Positions 7,321 through 17,223 are shown, numbered from the stretch's first letter. The stretch is DNA of 64,000 bases from Danxiaibacter flavus (GCF_041060425.1 NZ_JAULBC010000007.1:434001-498000), one strand, 5' to 3'. The notes: generated from the sequence alone by a model not told the origin. Numbers and translations: made by a program.

Positions 7321-10275
7321 ATGCCTCCCAGAGACACATATTTATCCGGTACAATATGCAGGTCTCCACACCTTTTTTATTTTGTTTTTATTTTCTTTGT
7401 TTCTCTATCTCTTTTGTATTGCAATGCCGGGAAGGCGCAGGTAGATGATAATTTAAACTACTACGAAATTTCAATTACCCTTAATGTTCCTAAAATAGGC
7501 GGCTCTGAAATCCCGGCCATTGTTCACGGCCAAAGAATTTATTTGCCGGTAAAAGACCTTTTTGATTTTTTAAAAATCAGGAATATACTTTCAGCGGGTA
7601 TGGATTCGGTGACAGGTTTTTTTATCAATCCACAGGTCACCTATTTAATTGATGAAGTAAATCACAGGATCAGGTACGATGAAAAAATATTTGAACTTAA
7701 ACCTAATGATTTGGTGAAAACCGAAACGGGTCTGTATTTAAACGCTGATTATTTCCGGGAGGCCTTTGGATTAGATTGCATTTTTAATTTTCGAAGCCTT
7801 TCTGTTACGCTCAATACACAAATAGATTTACCTGCAATACGGGAGATGCAGCAGGAGTTAATGCGACGTAACATTAGTCGGCTGAAAGGAGAAAAGCAAG
7901 CAGATACAACTATTGCGCGGAAATTTTCAATGTTTCATCTAGGTTCGGCCGATTGGTCCATAGTAGCCACTCAACAATCGAATTCGGGAGATAATACCAG
8001 GGCTAACCTTAATATGGGGGCATTTGTTGCGGGAGGAGAAGCAAACGTATCCTTAAATTATACGAGTGCTCAGCCTTTCAATCAAAAGCAACAGTATTAT
8101 AGCTGGAGGTATGTTAATAACGACCATTCCAGTCTGCGTCAAGTAACAGCCGGAAAGTTACTCATTCATTCTACGTCTTCTATTTACGCACCAGTTGTGG
8201 GAGTTCAATTTACCAATACGCCTACTACTTACAGAAAATCATTTGGCACCTATAAGCTTACTGACAGAACTGAACCGGGCTGGATGGTGGAGTTGTATGT
8301 AAATAACATTCTACTGGACTATAAAAAAGCCGATTCGTCAGGCTTTTTTACTTTCGAAGTACCCATGGTTTACGGAAACTCAGTTGTAAAACTGCGCGTA
8401 TATGGCCCGTGGGGAGAGGAACGATACCGGGAACAAAATATTATTATACCCTTTAATTTTCTTCCACAAAATGAATTTCAATATACAGTAACAGCAGGCC
8501 GCGTGGAAGATGAACAAAAGAGCTTGTTTTACCGAACAGATGTTAATTACGGCTTTACCCGGCATATTACCATAGGCACAGGAGTAGAATATCTCTCATC
8601 TCTCGCCTCTGATAAAAGTATGCCCTACTTAAATGCATCATTCAGATTAGGATCCAAACTATTAATAACAGCAGACCATACTTACGGAGTGAGGTCAAAT
8701 GCAACTATCAGTTACAGCCTGTCTTCCAAAGCGCAGGTCAATGTTAGTTATACGAAATACGATAAAGATCAAACCGCAGTCAAATACAATTACCTGGAGG
8801 AGCGGAAGATTGAATTATCAATTCCTCTTCACAGCAGAAATTTTAACGCTCTTTCACGTTTAAAACTCGGGCAGTTTATACTTCCAAACACAAAATATAC
8901 TACTGCAGAATATACAATAACCGGAGTTTTTGCAGGCATCAGTTCAAATCTTACGACCTACGGAATGTTTTCGCAGCATCCTTATGTGTACAGTAATTTC
9001 ACTCAGACTTACCGGCTCCTCCATAATATCACATTCTCTCCTCAAATGCAATTCGATTATACCAGGAAGCGCTTTAATATGTTCAAGTGCGAAGCGGGAA
9101 AAAATATAAGTACAAAAGGCTATCTCAATTTCTCTTACCAAAGAGATTTTAACATCAAAACAAGCTATTTAGGAATAGGATTCCGATATAATTTTTCTTT
9201 CGGGCAAGCATCTTTTTTTGCAACCCAAAGTAATCATACTTCTAGTCTCGTTGAATCGGCAAGAGGAAGCTTTCTTTATGATGATAACACAAATTATTTG
9301 CGTGCAAATAATCGAATCGGCGTAGGTAAGGGAGGACTTATCATTCTCTCCTATCTTGATATTAACGGTAACGGGCACCGTGATTTAAATGAACCCAAAG
9401 TTGCAGGCCTGAAATTGCATATCAATGGTGGCATTACAGAGCGTAATGATCGCGATACAATAATACGTATACTTGAACTCGAAGCATTTAGTAAATATTT
9501 AATTGAACTGGATAAGAACAGTTTTGATAATATAGCATGGCAAATTAAAAAACCTAATATCAGTGTTACCATTGAACCAAACCATTTGACATTAATTGAA
9601 GTTGCAGTAACGGTTGCAGGAGAGGCTTCGGGTATAGTATCTCTTTGTAATAATAACAAAACGAACGGCCTGAGCCGTATAATAATTAATTTTTATGATA
9701 GCAATTTTACCCGCGTTGCTCATACGCTCACTGAACCCGGCGGATATTTTACTTTTATGGGCTTTACACCCGGCACTTATACTGCCAGGCTTGATACTGC
9801 CCAACTACATAATCTAAATTTGACTTGTACTCCTGAGACTATAACCTTTAATATTCAAGCAAGTGAAGACGGCGTAATAGTAGACAACCTTGAATTTAAA
9901 GTACAATCTCTTTTAGATACAAGTAAGCAGGTTGCTGCTAAAAAAGAAGTTGGCGGAGTAAAGGCCTCAGATAGTAGTATTCAATACGGTAATAAAGGTA
10001 CTTTGTCTCAGCAGAAGACATTAACTGGAGAGGAAAAGCGTGAACCACTGAGTGATTATAAGCAAAAATATCTGATTAAAAAAAGTAAAAAGAAACAATT
10101 ACAAGAAGTGAAAAAAAAGCCGAAGGCGGTTATTCCTCCGGCAACGCAAAACGAGAATCCGTTAAATCTGATCTTGAAATATTTAAATCTTAAAGAAAGA
10201 TGGAATTTTTCAACATTCGATTCCTTACTAATTTTTGTTAATCAATTTATCTCTCATGATAATGATCGTCGATGA
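7321..10275 (+). CDS. Outer-membrane usher-like protein with C-terminal carboxypeptidase-regulatory-like domains
   Basis: 984 aa with a signal peptide ending near GKAQ. The N-terminal 150 residues form a periplasmic domain (YLPVKDLFDFLKI). A long beta-strand-rich region follows with alternating aromatic/polar strands, compatible with a 24-strand usher barrel. Residues about 315-390 look like the usher plug: EPGWMVELYVNNILLDYKKAD, then GFFTFEVPMVYG and VKLRVYGPWGEERYREQ. After the barrel come an SdrD-B-like stretch (YLDINGNGHRDLNEPKVAGL), a carboxypeptidase-regulatory-like domain (GGYFTFMGFTPGTYTARLD) and a Lys-rich tail. The predicted job is secretion and assembly of the DUF4402 subunits. Its 3' end overlaps the receiver remnant. 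Confidence 0.75.
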   Translation: MPPRDTYLSGTICRSPHLFYFVFIFFVSLSLLYCNAGKAQVDDNLNYYEISITLNVPKIGGSEIPAIVHGQRIYLPVKDLFDFLKIRNILSAGMDSVTGFFINPQVTYLIDEVNHRIRYDEKIFELKPNDLVKTETGLYLNADYFREAFGLDCIFNFRSLSVTLNTQIDLPAIREMQQELMRRNISRLKGEKQADTTIARKFSMFHLGSADWSIVATQQSNSGDNTRANLNMGAFVAGGEANVSLNYTSAQPFNQKQQYYSWRYVNNDHSSLRQVTAGKLLIHSTSSIYAPVVGVQFTNTPTTYRKSFGTYKLTDRTEPGWMVELYVNNILLDYKKADSSGFFTFEVPMVYGNSVVKLRVYGPWGEERYREQNIIIPFNFLPQNEFQYTVTAGRVEDEQKSLFYRTDVNYGFTRHITIGTGVEYLSSLASDKSMPYLNASFRLGSKLLITADHTYGVRSNATISYSLSSKAQVNVSYTKYDKDQTAVKYNYLEERKIELSIPLHSRNFNALSRLKLGQFILPNTKYTTAEYTITGVFAGISSNLTTYGMFSQHPYVYSNFTQTYRLLHNITFSPQMQFDYTRKRFNMFKCEAGKNISTKGYLNFSYQRDFNIKTSYLGIGFRYNFSFGQASFFATQSNHTSSLVESARGSFLYDDNTNYLRANNRIGVGKGGLIILSYLDINGNGHRDLNEPKVAGLKLHINGGITERNDRDTIIRILELEAFSKYLIELDKNSFDNIAWQIKKPNISVTIEPNHLTLIEVAVTVAGEASGIVSLCNNNKTNGLSRIIINFYDSNFTRVAHTLTEPGGYFTFMGFTPGTYTARLDTAQLHNLNLTCTPETITFNIQASEDGVIVDNLEFKVQSLLDTSKQVAAKKEVGGVKASDSSIQYGNKGTLSQQKTLTGEEKREPLSDYKQKYLIKKSKKKQLQEVKKKPKAVIPPATQNENPLNLILKYLNLKERWNFSTFDSLLIFVNQFISHDNDRR

Positions 10276-10360
10276 CGAACCCCATTATCTTGATTTACTT
10301 AAACATTTTTTGGAGCAAAATAAATTCATTGTTGATACTGCATTGTCCGGCATACTTTAG
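10256..10360 (+). pseudogene. Truncated response-regulator receiver (N-terminal 34 codons)
   Basis: Overlaps the end of the usher-like gene in another frame. The translation MIMIVDDEPHYLDLLKHFL continues to LSGIL and stops; it is clearly the first strand and helix of a receiver domain, with the acidic pair DDE. The phospho-acceptor Asp, the conserved Lys and any output domain are missing. The overlapping start suggests that it was once translationally coupled to the usher-like gene. Confidence 0.6.
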
Positions 10361-10780
10361 CAGTAAATAGTTATCTGATGCATTTTTTTCAACCTTGTAC
10401 TTGTATAAATTTCATGATGCCGCAACCCTCTATAGATTATCGCTTGTTAAGTGCAAGAGAGAGAGAGTCATCTAGCTATTCAGTTTGCGTAAACAAGAAT
10501 CGGAACGAGCGTTTAAAAAAGTTGCTGAAGCAAAATGCAGCAGTAAGCTAATGTGCTGGCACATTCCTGATACACCGGAAAAATCGCTTCAGATGCGCTT
10601 TTACCTTTAAAGTGATTTACTACTGTAAAAAAAGTAATGTTAAGAAGATGCATATACTGGACTTCAATTTAGTGTGAGGTAGGTTTCTATTTAACTCTTA
10701 TTTATCTTATACTATGTAAAAACCGTAATGTTTCTGCATCATAGATCCACTTTGGCAGTGGACTTTTATCAAACAAAACC
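10361..10780. other. Gene-poor spacer
   Basis: No supported gene. A short frame around 10415-10550 includes the phrase LLSARERES, faintly like the start of a LuxR-type DNA-binding domain, perhaps more debris of the same lost regulator. Confidence 0.3.
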
Positions 10781-11107
10781 TTATTTCTCTTCTGAGTCAA
10801 TGAGCAATCTTTCAGCCATCTTTCGCTCTGTTATATCATTACATATACCCAACAACTGCGTTACTTTTCCTTCCTCTATACATATCTTCTTTATCCATAT
10901 TACAAAAGTCAGCAAATGAATTATTTACAACCTGCAGCGTGAACCGGTTGTCATCCTCTACTTTCATGAGCCACATAGCGTTCTCTGTGCTATTAAATAC
11001 TAATGAAAGCTGCTGTTCACTGCGAAAACTTGCCTGTCGCAAGTATTCCGCAGGACCATTTGCACCAGTTAATGCTAAGTCAATTATACTGGCGAATTTT
11101 AAAAATT
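10781..11107 (-). pseudogene. PAS-domain remnant of a sensor kinase
   Basis: On the minus strand a frame without an ATG reads ...GANGPAEYLRQASFRSEQQ, then LVFNSTENAMWLMKVEDDN and VVNNSFADFC, a PAS core. After a frame change near 10860 the PAS/PAC ending appears: QLLGICNDITERKMAERL, then a stop at 10781. Only one PAS domain is left, with no kinase core. It mirrors the broken kinase at 3500-4654 on the other side of the fibre locus. Confidence 0.6.
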
Positions 11108-11326
11108 AACGCGTCAATAATTTTATTTCATGTTTAAACTTATCAAACTTATAGAACTAACGCAAACAGCTGTATTCATTCAGCTCCTGTTGCCATTACA
11201 ACCTGGCCGCTTTAACTATTTCCAGATAAAATCCGGGCTGATTTGGTAGATACAAGTGCCGCTGCGAAACACTTGCGCTAGATGAAGGTATATTCTTCAT
11301 AACTTTAGTCTTCAATATTCCTCTTA

Positions 11327-14239
11327 ATGCATGATCACAATAACCTCCGAAAAACCGGTGTTGATGTCCTTGGCGATGTTCCATGGGGAACACATTTTTG
11401 CCAATTCTACGAAACCAAAGAAGACCTGCTCGAATTGCTAATACCGTATTTTAAAACTGGTCTTGCGAACAGCGAATTTTGTCTTTGGATAGTTTTTTAC
11501 CCGATAAAAGTAGAAGATGCGTTTGAATTGCTAAAAGTACATGTACCGAACTTTCAACAGCATATTGAAAAAAACAGCATTGAAATACTGCCATATACGG
11601 AATGGTATTTTAGGGATGGCAAGTTTGATGGAAAAGCCATCACCAATGCCATTACAGAACTACTTCAAAATGCGTTGAAACGAGGTTATGCTGGTTTACG
11701 CATAAACGGTAATGAAACCTGGCTGGAAAGTAATGACTGGGCGGATTTTATGGAATATGAAAAAGAGCTGAATGTTTTAGTACAAAACAAACCTGTTATT
11801 ATATTATGCACGTATCCTCTTTCTCATTCCAGCGGCGCAACACTGCTTGATGTGGCTGATGCACATGAAGCTGTTATAGCAAAACGTAAAGGCGGCTGGG
11901 CGATCTTAGAAAAACCAGAATTTAAAAAAGTGAAAGCTGATCTGGTTAAAGAAAATGAAGCTTTAGATGCTTTGATAGCAGAACGGACCAATGAATTAGA
12001 AAATGCGGTCAAAGAATTAAAAAAGGAAATTGACGAACGCAAGGAGGCAGAAGACAAATTTGTTAAAGAAAAAGAATTAAGCAAAGCAATTAGAGAAAGC
12101 TTTCCCGGCATCGTTAATATTATTGACGAGAACTACAGAATATTGGAATGGAACCGGATGTTTGAAATTTTCACTGGTTATACTGCCCAGGAGATTCCGC
12201 ACCTCCACATATTAAATGACCTCCATGATATTTCTGACAGGGAAAGAGCTTTTGATCTCCATCAGCAGGCATTTGCTAACATAACGATAAGCGGTGACTT
12301 TAAAATTCGAACAAAAGATGGATCCATTCGCCAGGTTTTTATTATAAGCCGAAGAATAAATTATGAGGATAAACCATGCCTGATCATTTGTGGAATTGAT
12401 ATTACCGAACGCAAAAATGCAGAAGAACAGATCAAACGGCAAATAGAATTGACAAACGAAATCATTGATACAATTCCCGTTATGACGTGGATCATTTTAC
12501 CTGATGGCACACTTGATTTCGTAACCAAGCGTTGGATAAAATATACAGGCATTTCCAGGGAAGAATTAATTCGTCAACCAACGCTTCCTATTCACCCGGA
12601 TGATCTCCCAAGAATCCTGGAAAACTGGCGGGTAAACATGGCGACAGGACAACCCTTTGATGACGAAATGCGATTGCAGGGAGCCGATGGAAAATACCGC
12701 TGGTTCCTGGTCCGTAGCGCACCCTTGTGCGACAGACACGGACAGGTTCTTAAGTGGTTCGGAGTATCAATTGACATAGAAGATCGCCGGCGGACCGAAG
12801 AGAAGCTCAGACAGAGCGAGAACCTTTTGACTGAGGCTGAGAAAATAGCCCATGTTGGCAGCTGGAGTCTGGATTTGCATACCAATATCGCAACATCATC
12901 GGATGAGCTTTACCGGATGTTTGGTATTAAAAAATCGGATTTCGATCATAGTCTGGAATCGGTGTTCAATCTTATTCATCCGCATGATCGGGGCCTTGTG
13001 AGGCGTGTTGTAAAAGAAGCAATTACAGCCCGTGCACCATATGATTTTTATTTCCGCAGAATTATGCCTGATAAAAAAGTGCGGATTATTCATGCGCGCG
13101 GTACTGTAATGACGGATGCAGAAGGAAATGCAGTGAGGCTATATGGAGCATCACAGGATGTAACCGAGAGCAGGGAGGCAGAAGACAAGCTGCGTTTAGC
13201 TTATCAACGATTGTCTTATCATGTGGAAAACACTCCTCTTGCAGTGATCGAGTGGGACAAAGATCTGAATATTACCAGATGGTCGGGACAGGCTGAAAAA
13301 ATTTTCGGATGGAAAGCATCAGAAGTATTAGGCAGAAACAGGTACGATCCTGATTTCCTGATAGTTTACAAAGATGATGAAAAGAAAGTTGCAAAAGTCG
13401 ACTATGAATTAATGAACGGTCTTGTTGAGAGAAATTTGAGCCTTAACCGCAATTATACAAAAGACGGAAAGGTAGTTTATTGCAAATGGTACAACTCTGT
13501 TTTAAAAGATAACCAGGGAAACGTGATCACCATTTTATCTTTAACACATGATGTAACCGAAAGAAAAAAAGCAGAAGAAAAGCTGACTGAATCTTATCGT
13601 GAAATCCGTTTATTGTCCGAACACCTTCAAAATATACGTGAAGAGGAACGAACCCATATTGCGAGGGAAATCCATGATGAATTGGGACAACAGTTAACCG
13701 TAATTAAAATGGATCTTTTATGCCTCAGCGAGAAGATAAGCGACAATGATGATATTGTTAAGCAAAGATTTCACGATTTGACAGAAATACTTGACGCAAC
13801 TATGGAAACTGTGCGAAAAATTTCATATGAATTGCGTCCGAACTTGCTTGATTTGGGATTGGATGACGCCATAGAATGGCATTTGAAAGAATTTGAAAAG
13901 CGGTCAGCCATCAAAACATCTTTCTATTCATCTGAAGAAGAATTAGACCTTGATGATTCGACAAAAACAGGCTTATTTCGCATTTTCCAGGAATCGCTAA
14001 CTAACGTCGCACGACATTCAAAAGCAAGCCATGTGCAGGTTGAAATTGTCAAAGAAACCAATGAAATTATTTTACGTATATATGATAACGGACGGGGTTT
14101 TGATATTAGCGAAGCCGCAAAGAAGAAAACATTAGGTATATTAGGAATGAAAGAGCGAGCTGAGATGATGTCAGGAAGTTATAATATTGAAAGTATTCCT
14201 GGCAAAGGAACGACGGTAACTACAAGAATATCTTATTGA
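11327..14239 (+). CDS. Hybrid-sensing histidine kinase: MEDS domain, four PAS domains, HisKA_3, HATPase
   Basis: 970 aa, no signal peptide or clear membrane helix, so cytoplasmic sensing. Order: MEDS (DcmR-type sensory) domain at about 15-175 (VPWGTHFCQFYETKEDLLELL); coiled coil to about 245; four PAS/PAC units at about 250-365, 370-490, 500-625 and 630-755, each ending in an ITERK- or VTE-like signature; HisKA_3 with phospho-acceptor His783 in AREIHDELGQQL; HATPase with LTNVARHSKASH (N box), DNGRGFD (G1) and LGILGMKERAEMM (G2). All kinase motifs are intact. The LuxR-type partner starts 15 bases after its stop. MEDS domains are thought to bind small or hydrocarbon-like ligands; the signal is unknown. 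Confidence 0.9.
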   Translation: MHDHNNLRKTGVDVLGDVPWGTHFCQFYETKEDLLELLIPYFKTGLANSEFCLWIVFYPIKVEDAFELLKVHVPNFQQHIEKNSIEILPYTEWYFRDGKFDGKAITNAITELLQNALKRGYAGLRINGNETWLESNDWADFMEYEKELNVLVQNKPVIILCTYPLSHSSGATLLDVADAHEAVIAKRKGGWAILEKPEFKKVKADLVKENEALDALIAERTNELENAVKELKKEIDERKEAEDKFVKEKELSKAIRESFPGIVNIIDENYRILEWNRMFEIFTGYTAQEIPHLHILNDLHDISDRERAFDLHQQAFANITISGDFKIRTKDGSIRQVFIISRRINYEDKPCLIICGIDITERKNAEEQIKRQIELTNEIIDTIPVMTWIILPDGTLDFVTKRWIKYTGISREELIRQPTLPIHPDDLPRILENWRVNMATGQPFDDEMRLQGADGKYRWFLVRSAPLCDRHGQVLKWFGVSIDIEDRRRTEEKLRQSENLLTEAEKIAHVGSWSLDLHTNIATSSDELYRMFGIKKSDFDHSLESVFNLIHPHDRGLVRRVVKEAITARAPYDFYFRRIMPDKKVRIIHARGTVMTDAEGNAVRLYGASQDVTESREAEDKLRLAYQRLSYHVENTPLAVIEWDKDLNITRWSGQAEKIFGWKASEVLGRNRYDPDFLIVYKDDEKKVAKVDYELMNGLVERNLSLNRNYTKDGKVVYCKWYNSVLKDNQGNVITILSLTHDVTERKKAEEKLTESYREIRLLSEHLQNIREEERTHIAREIHDELGQQLTVIKMDLLCLSEKISDNDDIVKQRFHDLTEILDATMETVRKISYELRPNLLDLGLDDAIEWHLKEFEKRSAIKTSFYSSEEELDLDDSTKTGLFRIFQESLTNVARHSKASHVQVEIVKETNEIILRIYDNGRGFDISEAAKKKTLGILGMKERAEMMSGSYNIESIPGKGTTVTTRISY

Positions 14240-14254
14240 AAAAGGAGACCAATA

Positions 14255-14884
14255 ATGGTTCGGATTTTAATTGCTGACGATCATGCTATTGTTCGAAGAG
14301 GTCTAAGGCACATTATACATGAAGAATACCCATTTGCTGAAATAGGGGAAGCGTCTGATGCAGAAGAGTTAGTAAAAAAAGTAATTGCACAAAACTGGGA
14401 TGTGGTTATTTGTGATCTGAATATGCCGGGCAGAAGTGGAATAGATGCAGTGAAACAAATCAGGCAATCATTTTCGAAATTGCCGATTTTGATCATGAGC
14501 GTGTATCCTGAAGATCAGTATGCCATCAGATCTTTAAAGGCAGGAGCTGCAGGTTATCTAAGCAAAGTTTCCATTCATTATGATCTCATTAAAGCAATTC
14601 AAACGGTTCTAAACGGGAAAAAATTTATTACACCGGCAATTGCGGAAAAAGTGCTTGATGCTTTTAGCAATGAGCATACTGGCCCACCACACGAATCGCT
14701 TTCCGATCGTGAATTTGAGGTATTCAAGTTATTGGCTACGGGAAAAACTATTTCAGAAATAGCACATCAGCTCTCTTTAAGTGGTAATACGGTAAGCACT
14801 TATCGCTCCCGTGTTTTAGACAAAATGCACCTGCAGTCCAATGCTGATATGACCCGATATGCTTTAGAAAGAAAACTGATTTAA
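14255..14884 (+). CDS. NarL/LuxR-type response regulator, partner of the upstream kinase
   Basis: 209 aa. Receiver domain 1-120 with acidic pair Asp8/Asp9, phospho-acceptor Asp54 (VVICDLNMPG), Ser82 and Lys104 (YLSKVS). The C-terminal LuxR helix-turn-helix starts LSDREFEVFKLLATGKTISE and contains LSGNTVSTYRSRVLDKM. It is preceded by AAAGGAGA at 8 bases, an unusually good Shine-Dalgarno sequence for this phylum, and follows the kinase by 15 bases, so the two are almost certainly a cognate pair. The target genes are unknown. Confidence 0.93.
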   Translation: MVRILIADDHAIVRRGLRHIIHEEYPFAEIGEASDAEELVKKVIAQNWDVVICDLNMPGRSGIDAVKQIRQSFSKLPILIMSVYPEDQYAIRSLKAGAAGYLSKVSIHYDLIKAIQTVLNGKKFITPAIAEKVLDAFSNEHTGPPHESLSDREFEVFKLLATGKTISEIAHQLSLSGNTVSTYRSRVLDKMHLQSNADMTRYALERKLI

Positions 14885-14890
14885 ATGTCA

Positions 14891-14909
14891 CTACAGTTTG
14901 TAGTTTTTT
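14891..14909 (+). terminator. Weak terminator after the regulator
   Basis: Short hairpin CTACA-GTT-TGTAG followed by six T, starting 6 bases after the stop codon of the response regulator. The five-base stem makes it weak. Confidence 0.45.
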
Positions 14910-15726
14910 AACTACAGAACAAATCACAATATCATTGATTTTTTGTGCGTGGAATTGTGCATTTCTTTGAGCTTATTAAAGGATGCTGCTAGCCCACTAA
15001 CGATACAGCTGGTTAATGACAACTACGCTTTGCTGAAAGAATGAAACCTTACTTTAAATGTTGCCGGCCCTCCGGCAGTACAGGTGGGTTAAGCTATCAA
15101 GAAGTAGAAAAAATCATCAAAATACGAATGCCAGGACTTGCCTTGGTATACTGGTTACAAACCAGGCAGATGGGTATCGCCACAGCCTGTACCTGAATCT
15201 GGGAACTGAACATTTTTTTGATAAGGAAAATGATTTTGAGACCATGCCTGATTTCATTTCCAAAGCCTGGCCAGGTATTATGTAAAAATCAATTCGCAAA
15301 ATAAGATTTGGGAAATACAATCACATTTACAGGCGGATCCAATCAATATCTTGAATCGATTATTTATTTCACTATAATAATCATTTCGAGAAAAGAAAGC
15401 GGTAAATAAATTACTGGAAGAACAGTTAAAAAATCGCCTAAAAGAAAGGACCTGCCTTCAGCCCTTCGGGAATTTTTGAAGGTAATAGTAATGCCTGTGA
15501 CCGTTATCAAAAGATGAGAAAACGCTTAAACACTTAATAAGGCAACGTTTTGAAGAAGTAGTGAAATAAAAAAAAATCTGTGGAAAAAAAATGAGGTTAT
15601 AAAGGTTCAGCGAACTTTAAAACCCTCTTCAATAATACACAATAAGTGTTCTTTTCTTGATATGGAGCACTACGAAACCATCCATATGCCCGGGTCTTTG
15701 TCTCTAGAATAAACTCAATCATATCT
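14910..15726. other. Gene-poor stretch, degraded coding debris
   Basis: About 820 bases without a supported gene. Short open frames (for example 15058-15285) have no family features and no ribosome binding site. A Lys/Glu-rich frame near 15390-15470 (KLLEEQLKNRLKERT) looks like the remainder of a helical protein, but breaks quickly. Confidence 0.4.
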
Positions 15727-16146
15727 ATGAAAAATAATTTTTGTTTTAAAAAAGTGATGATGATCGATGACGACTATATTGTTAGAACGCTCGTGACAAA
15801 AATGCTTAAAAAGTATCATTTTGCCAATGAGATCATCAGTTGTGAAACGGGAAGTGAAGCCATAAAGTACTTAAGAGAAAATTCGTTTTCTCTACCCTGC
15901 ATAATTATTCTTGACATAAACATGCCTGAAATGAATGGATTTGAATTTCTGGAAAGGTTCGATAAACTGAATATAAAAAAGAAAGATAATTGCTTTATTA
16001 TCATGAATACCAGTTCTGCCAATCCGGAAGATATAAAAAGAGCGGAAGAAAACCAGCATGTTCAGTTATTTCTTACTAAGCCTTTAACCATTTTAAAATT
16101 AGAGGCAATAAAACATGCATTTTCTAATTCTCTTAAGCCTGATTAA
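15727..16146 (+). CDS. Stand-alone receiver-domain response regulator (CheY-like)
   Basis: 139 aa, a single receiver domain with no output domain. Acidic residues Asp14-Asp16 (MMIDDDYIV), phospho-acceptor Asp63 (IIILDINMPEMNGFEFL), the Thr/Ser switch in MNTSSANPEDI and Lys118 in FLTKPL are all present, so it should be phosphorylatable. Such lone receivers often serve as phosphate relays or protein-protein switches. It has no adjacent kinase on its own strand; the nearest intact one is the MEDS kinase 1.5 kb upstream. Confidence 0.9.
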   Translation: MKNNFCFKKVMMIDDDYIVRTLVTKMLKKYHFANEIISCETGSEAIKYLRENSFSLPCIIILDINMPEMNGFEFLERFDKLNIKKKDNCFIIMNTSSANPEDIKRAEENQHVQLFLTKPLTILKLEAIKHAFSNSLKPD

Positions 16147-16231
16147 TTCCGAATTATTATCGGCCAGATGGAAGTAGAAAATTGCCGCAGGTTTATCATT
16201 CTGGATAATAATTGCTCTTATTCTAGCCGCA

Positions 16232-16465
16232 TTAGCCTGCTCCCTGAAGCTTGTCATTTATAATATATTCAATTTTTCCTGTGCCGATAACTGTCGCACC
16301 TTCTCTAAATTCAAACTCCATTTCTTCTGTCAAACTACCCGCAAAACGGTCTGGCGATACGATTTTAATTTTTGCATCAACAGTGTCGCCAAGTAAAACC
16401 GTCTCTTGGGCGTTAAAGGTTTGTTGTCCCGAAGTCTGCATTTCGGTAAAGTCAAATTTTAAACA
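16232..16465 (-). pseudogene. N-terminally truncated EF-Tu-like beta-barrel protein
   Basis: The minus-strand frame reads KFDFTEMQTSGQQ, LLGDTVDAKIKI and FEFREGATVIGTGKIEYI, which resembles the last barrel domain of EF-Tu (GMxFxxREG..VGxG). Bacteroidota encode small stand-alone proteins of this sort of about 100 aa; here the expected first 25-30 residues and a proper start are missing. The lost end is at the junction with the MauE-like gene. Residue-level similarity is from memory of the family, so the name is tentative. Confidence 0.5.
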
Positions 16466-16467
16466 AA

Positions 16468-16809
16468 TTGATTGAATGGAAAAGCTTCAGAGATCAATTA
16501 TCAAGAATGCCCGTTATTGGTAATTTTTCAGGACTTTTTGCTATTGCCATTCCCGTTTCAGAAATTTTACTTGCAACCGCACTTGCATTTTCTAATGACA
16601 TCAAATATGCGCTGTGGGGATCATTCGTGCTGCTGTCCATTTTTACAGCATACATTGTCGTACTAACAAGCTTTGCTCCTCACCTACCCTGTTCGTGCGG
16701 CGGAGTTATTGAACAGCTGAGTTGGCATCAGCACCTGGTTTTTAATTGCCTCTTAATGCTATTAAACCTAATAGCTATAAAATTAGCGAGAAAGATAAGC
16801 TACACCTAA
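16468..16809 (+). CDS. MauE/DoxX-like membrane protein, probably 5'-truncated
   Basis: 113 aa from a TTG codon. The protein matches the last three helices of MauE/DoxX redox-associated membrane proteins, including the characteristic APHLPCSCGGVIEQLSWHQHLVFN with the CxC-like cysteines. Family members have an additional first helix ahead of the KLIEWKSFRDQLSRMPVIG segment; here the frame is closed by a stop at 16447, so this helix is gone. The gene is probably non-functional or translated from an unusual start. A DUF6520 gene follows, a common neighbour of these MauE-like genes. Confidence 0.6.
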   Translation: MIEWKSFRDQLSRMPVIGNFSGLFAIAIPVSEILLATALAFSNDIKYALWGSFVLLSIFTAYIVVLTSFAPHLPCSCGGVIEQLSWHQHLVFNCLLMLLNLIAIKLARKISYT

Positions 16810-16896
16810 TTGCAATATCCTGTAGATGAGCTCCTACAGGCAGGTTATTCGGATGTCCCGTTAAAACAGGCCGAGCCTTTCACTAAAAATTTTAAT

Positions 16897-17208
16897 ATGA
16901 AAAAACAATTGTTCGGCGTAGCGGCTATAGTTGTTGCCATAAGCGCCAGTGCTTTTACGCACATCAAGACAAAACCAGCATCTGACCTGGTTTGGTTTGA
17001 AGTTAATGCAAGTGGAAATCCGCTTCATTCTTCAATGGGTGAGCAAGGTGACAATCCACCAGCAGCCTATAGTTGTAGCACAGGGGCAATCCGATGCGCA
17101 AGGGCGTATAGTATTGCAGAAAATGAAGTAACGCTAAATCCTGATGGCATCACTTATACATTGAATACCAGTGCTGCAAATTTTAACCAGGAAAGGAAGA
17201 AAAATTAA
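16897..17208 (+). CDS. DUF6520-like small secreted protein
   Basis: 103 aa from ATG 16897, chosen because a signal peptide starts there (MKKQLFGVAAIVVAISASAF). The mature protein is short and has CSTGAIRCARAYS, a cysteine pair typical of these Bacteroidota small exported proteins encoded beside MauE-like genes. The frame is open from 16810, but the first 29 codons are not signal-like. It is followed by an intrinsic terminator. The function is unknown. Confidence 0.7.
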   Translation: MKKQLFGVAAIVVAISASAFTHIKTKPASDLVWFEVNASGNPLHSSMGEQGDNPPAAYSCSTGAIRCARAYSIAENEVTLNPDGITYTLNTSAANFNQERKKN

Positions 17209-17223
17209 GCGGTGGTAAAAATG

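Noticed and set aside
10415..10550. Frame with LLSARERES, similar to the start of a LuxR-type domain.
   Set aside because: The following residues do not fit the domain; similarity rests on a few residues.
15058..15285. 75-codon plus-strand frame and an overlapping minus-strand frame.
   Set aside because: No family features, no ribosome binding site and unusual composition; probably chance.
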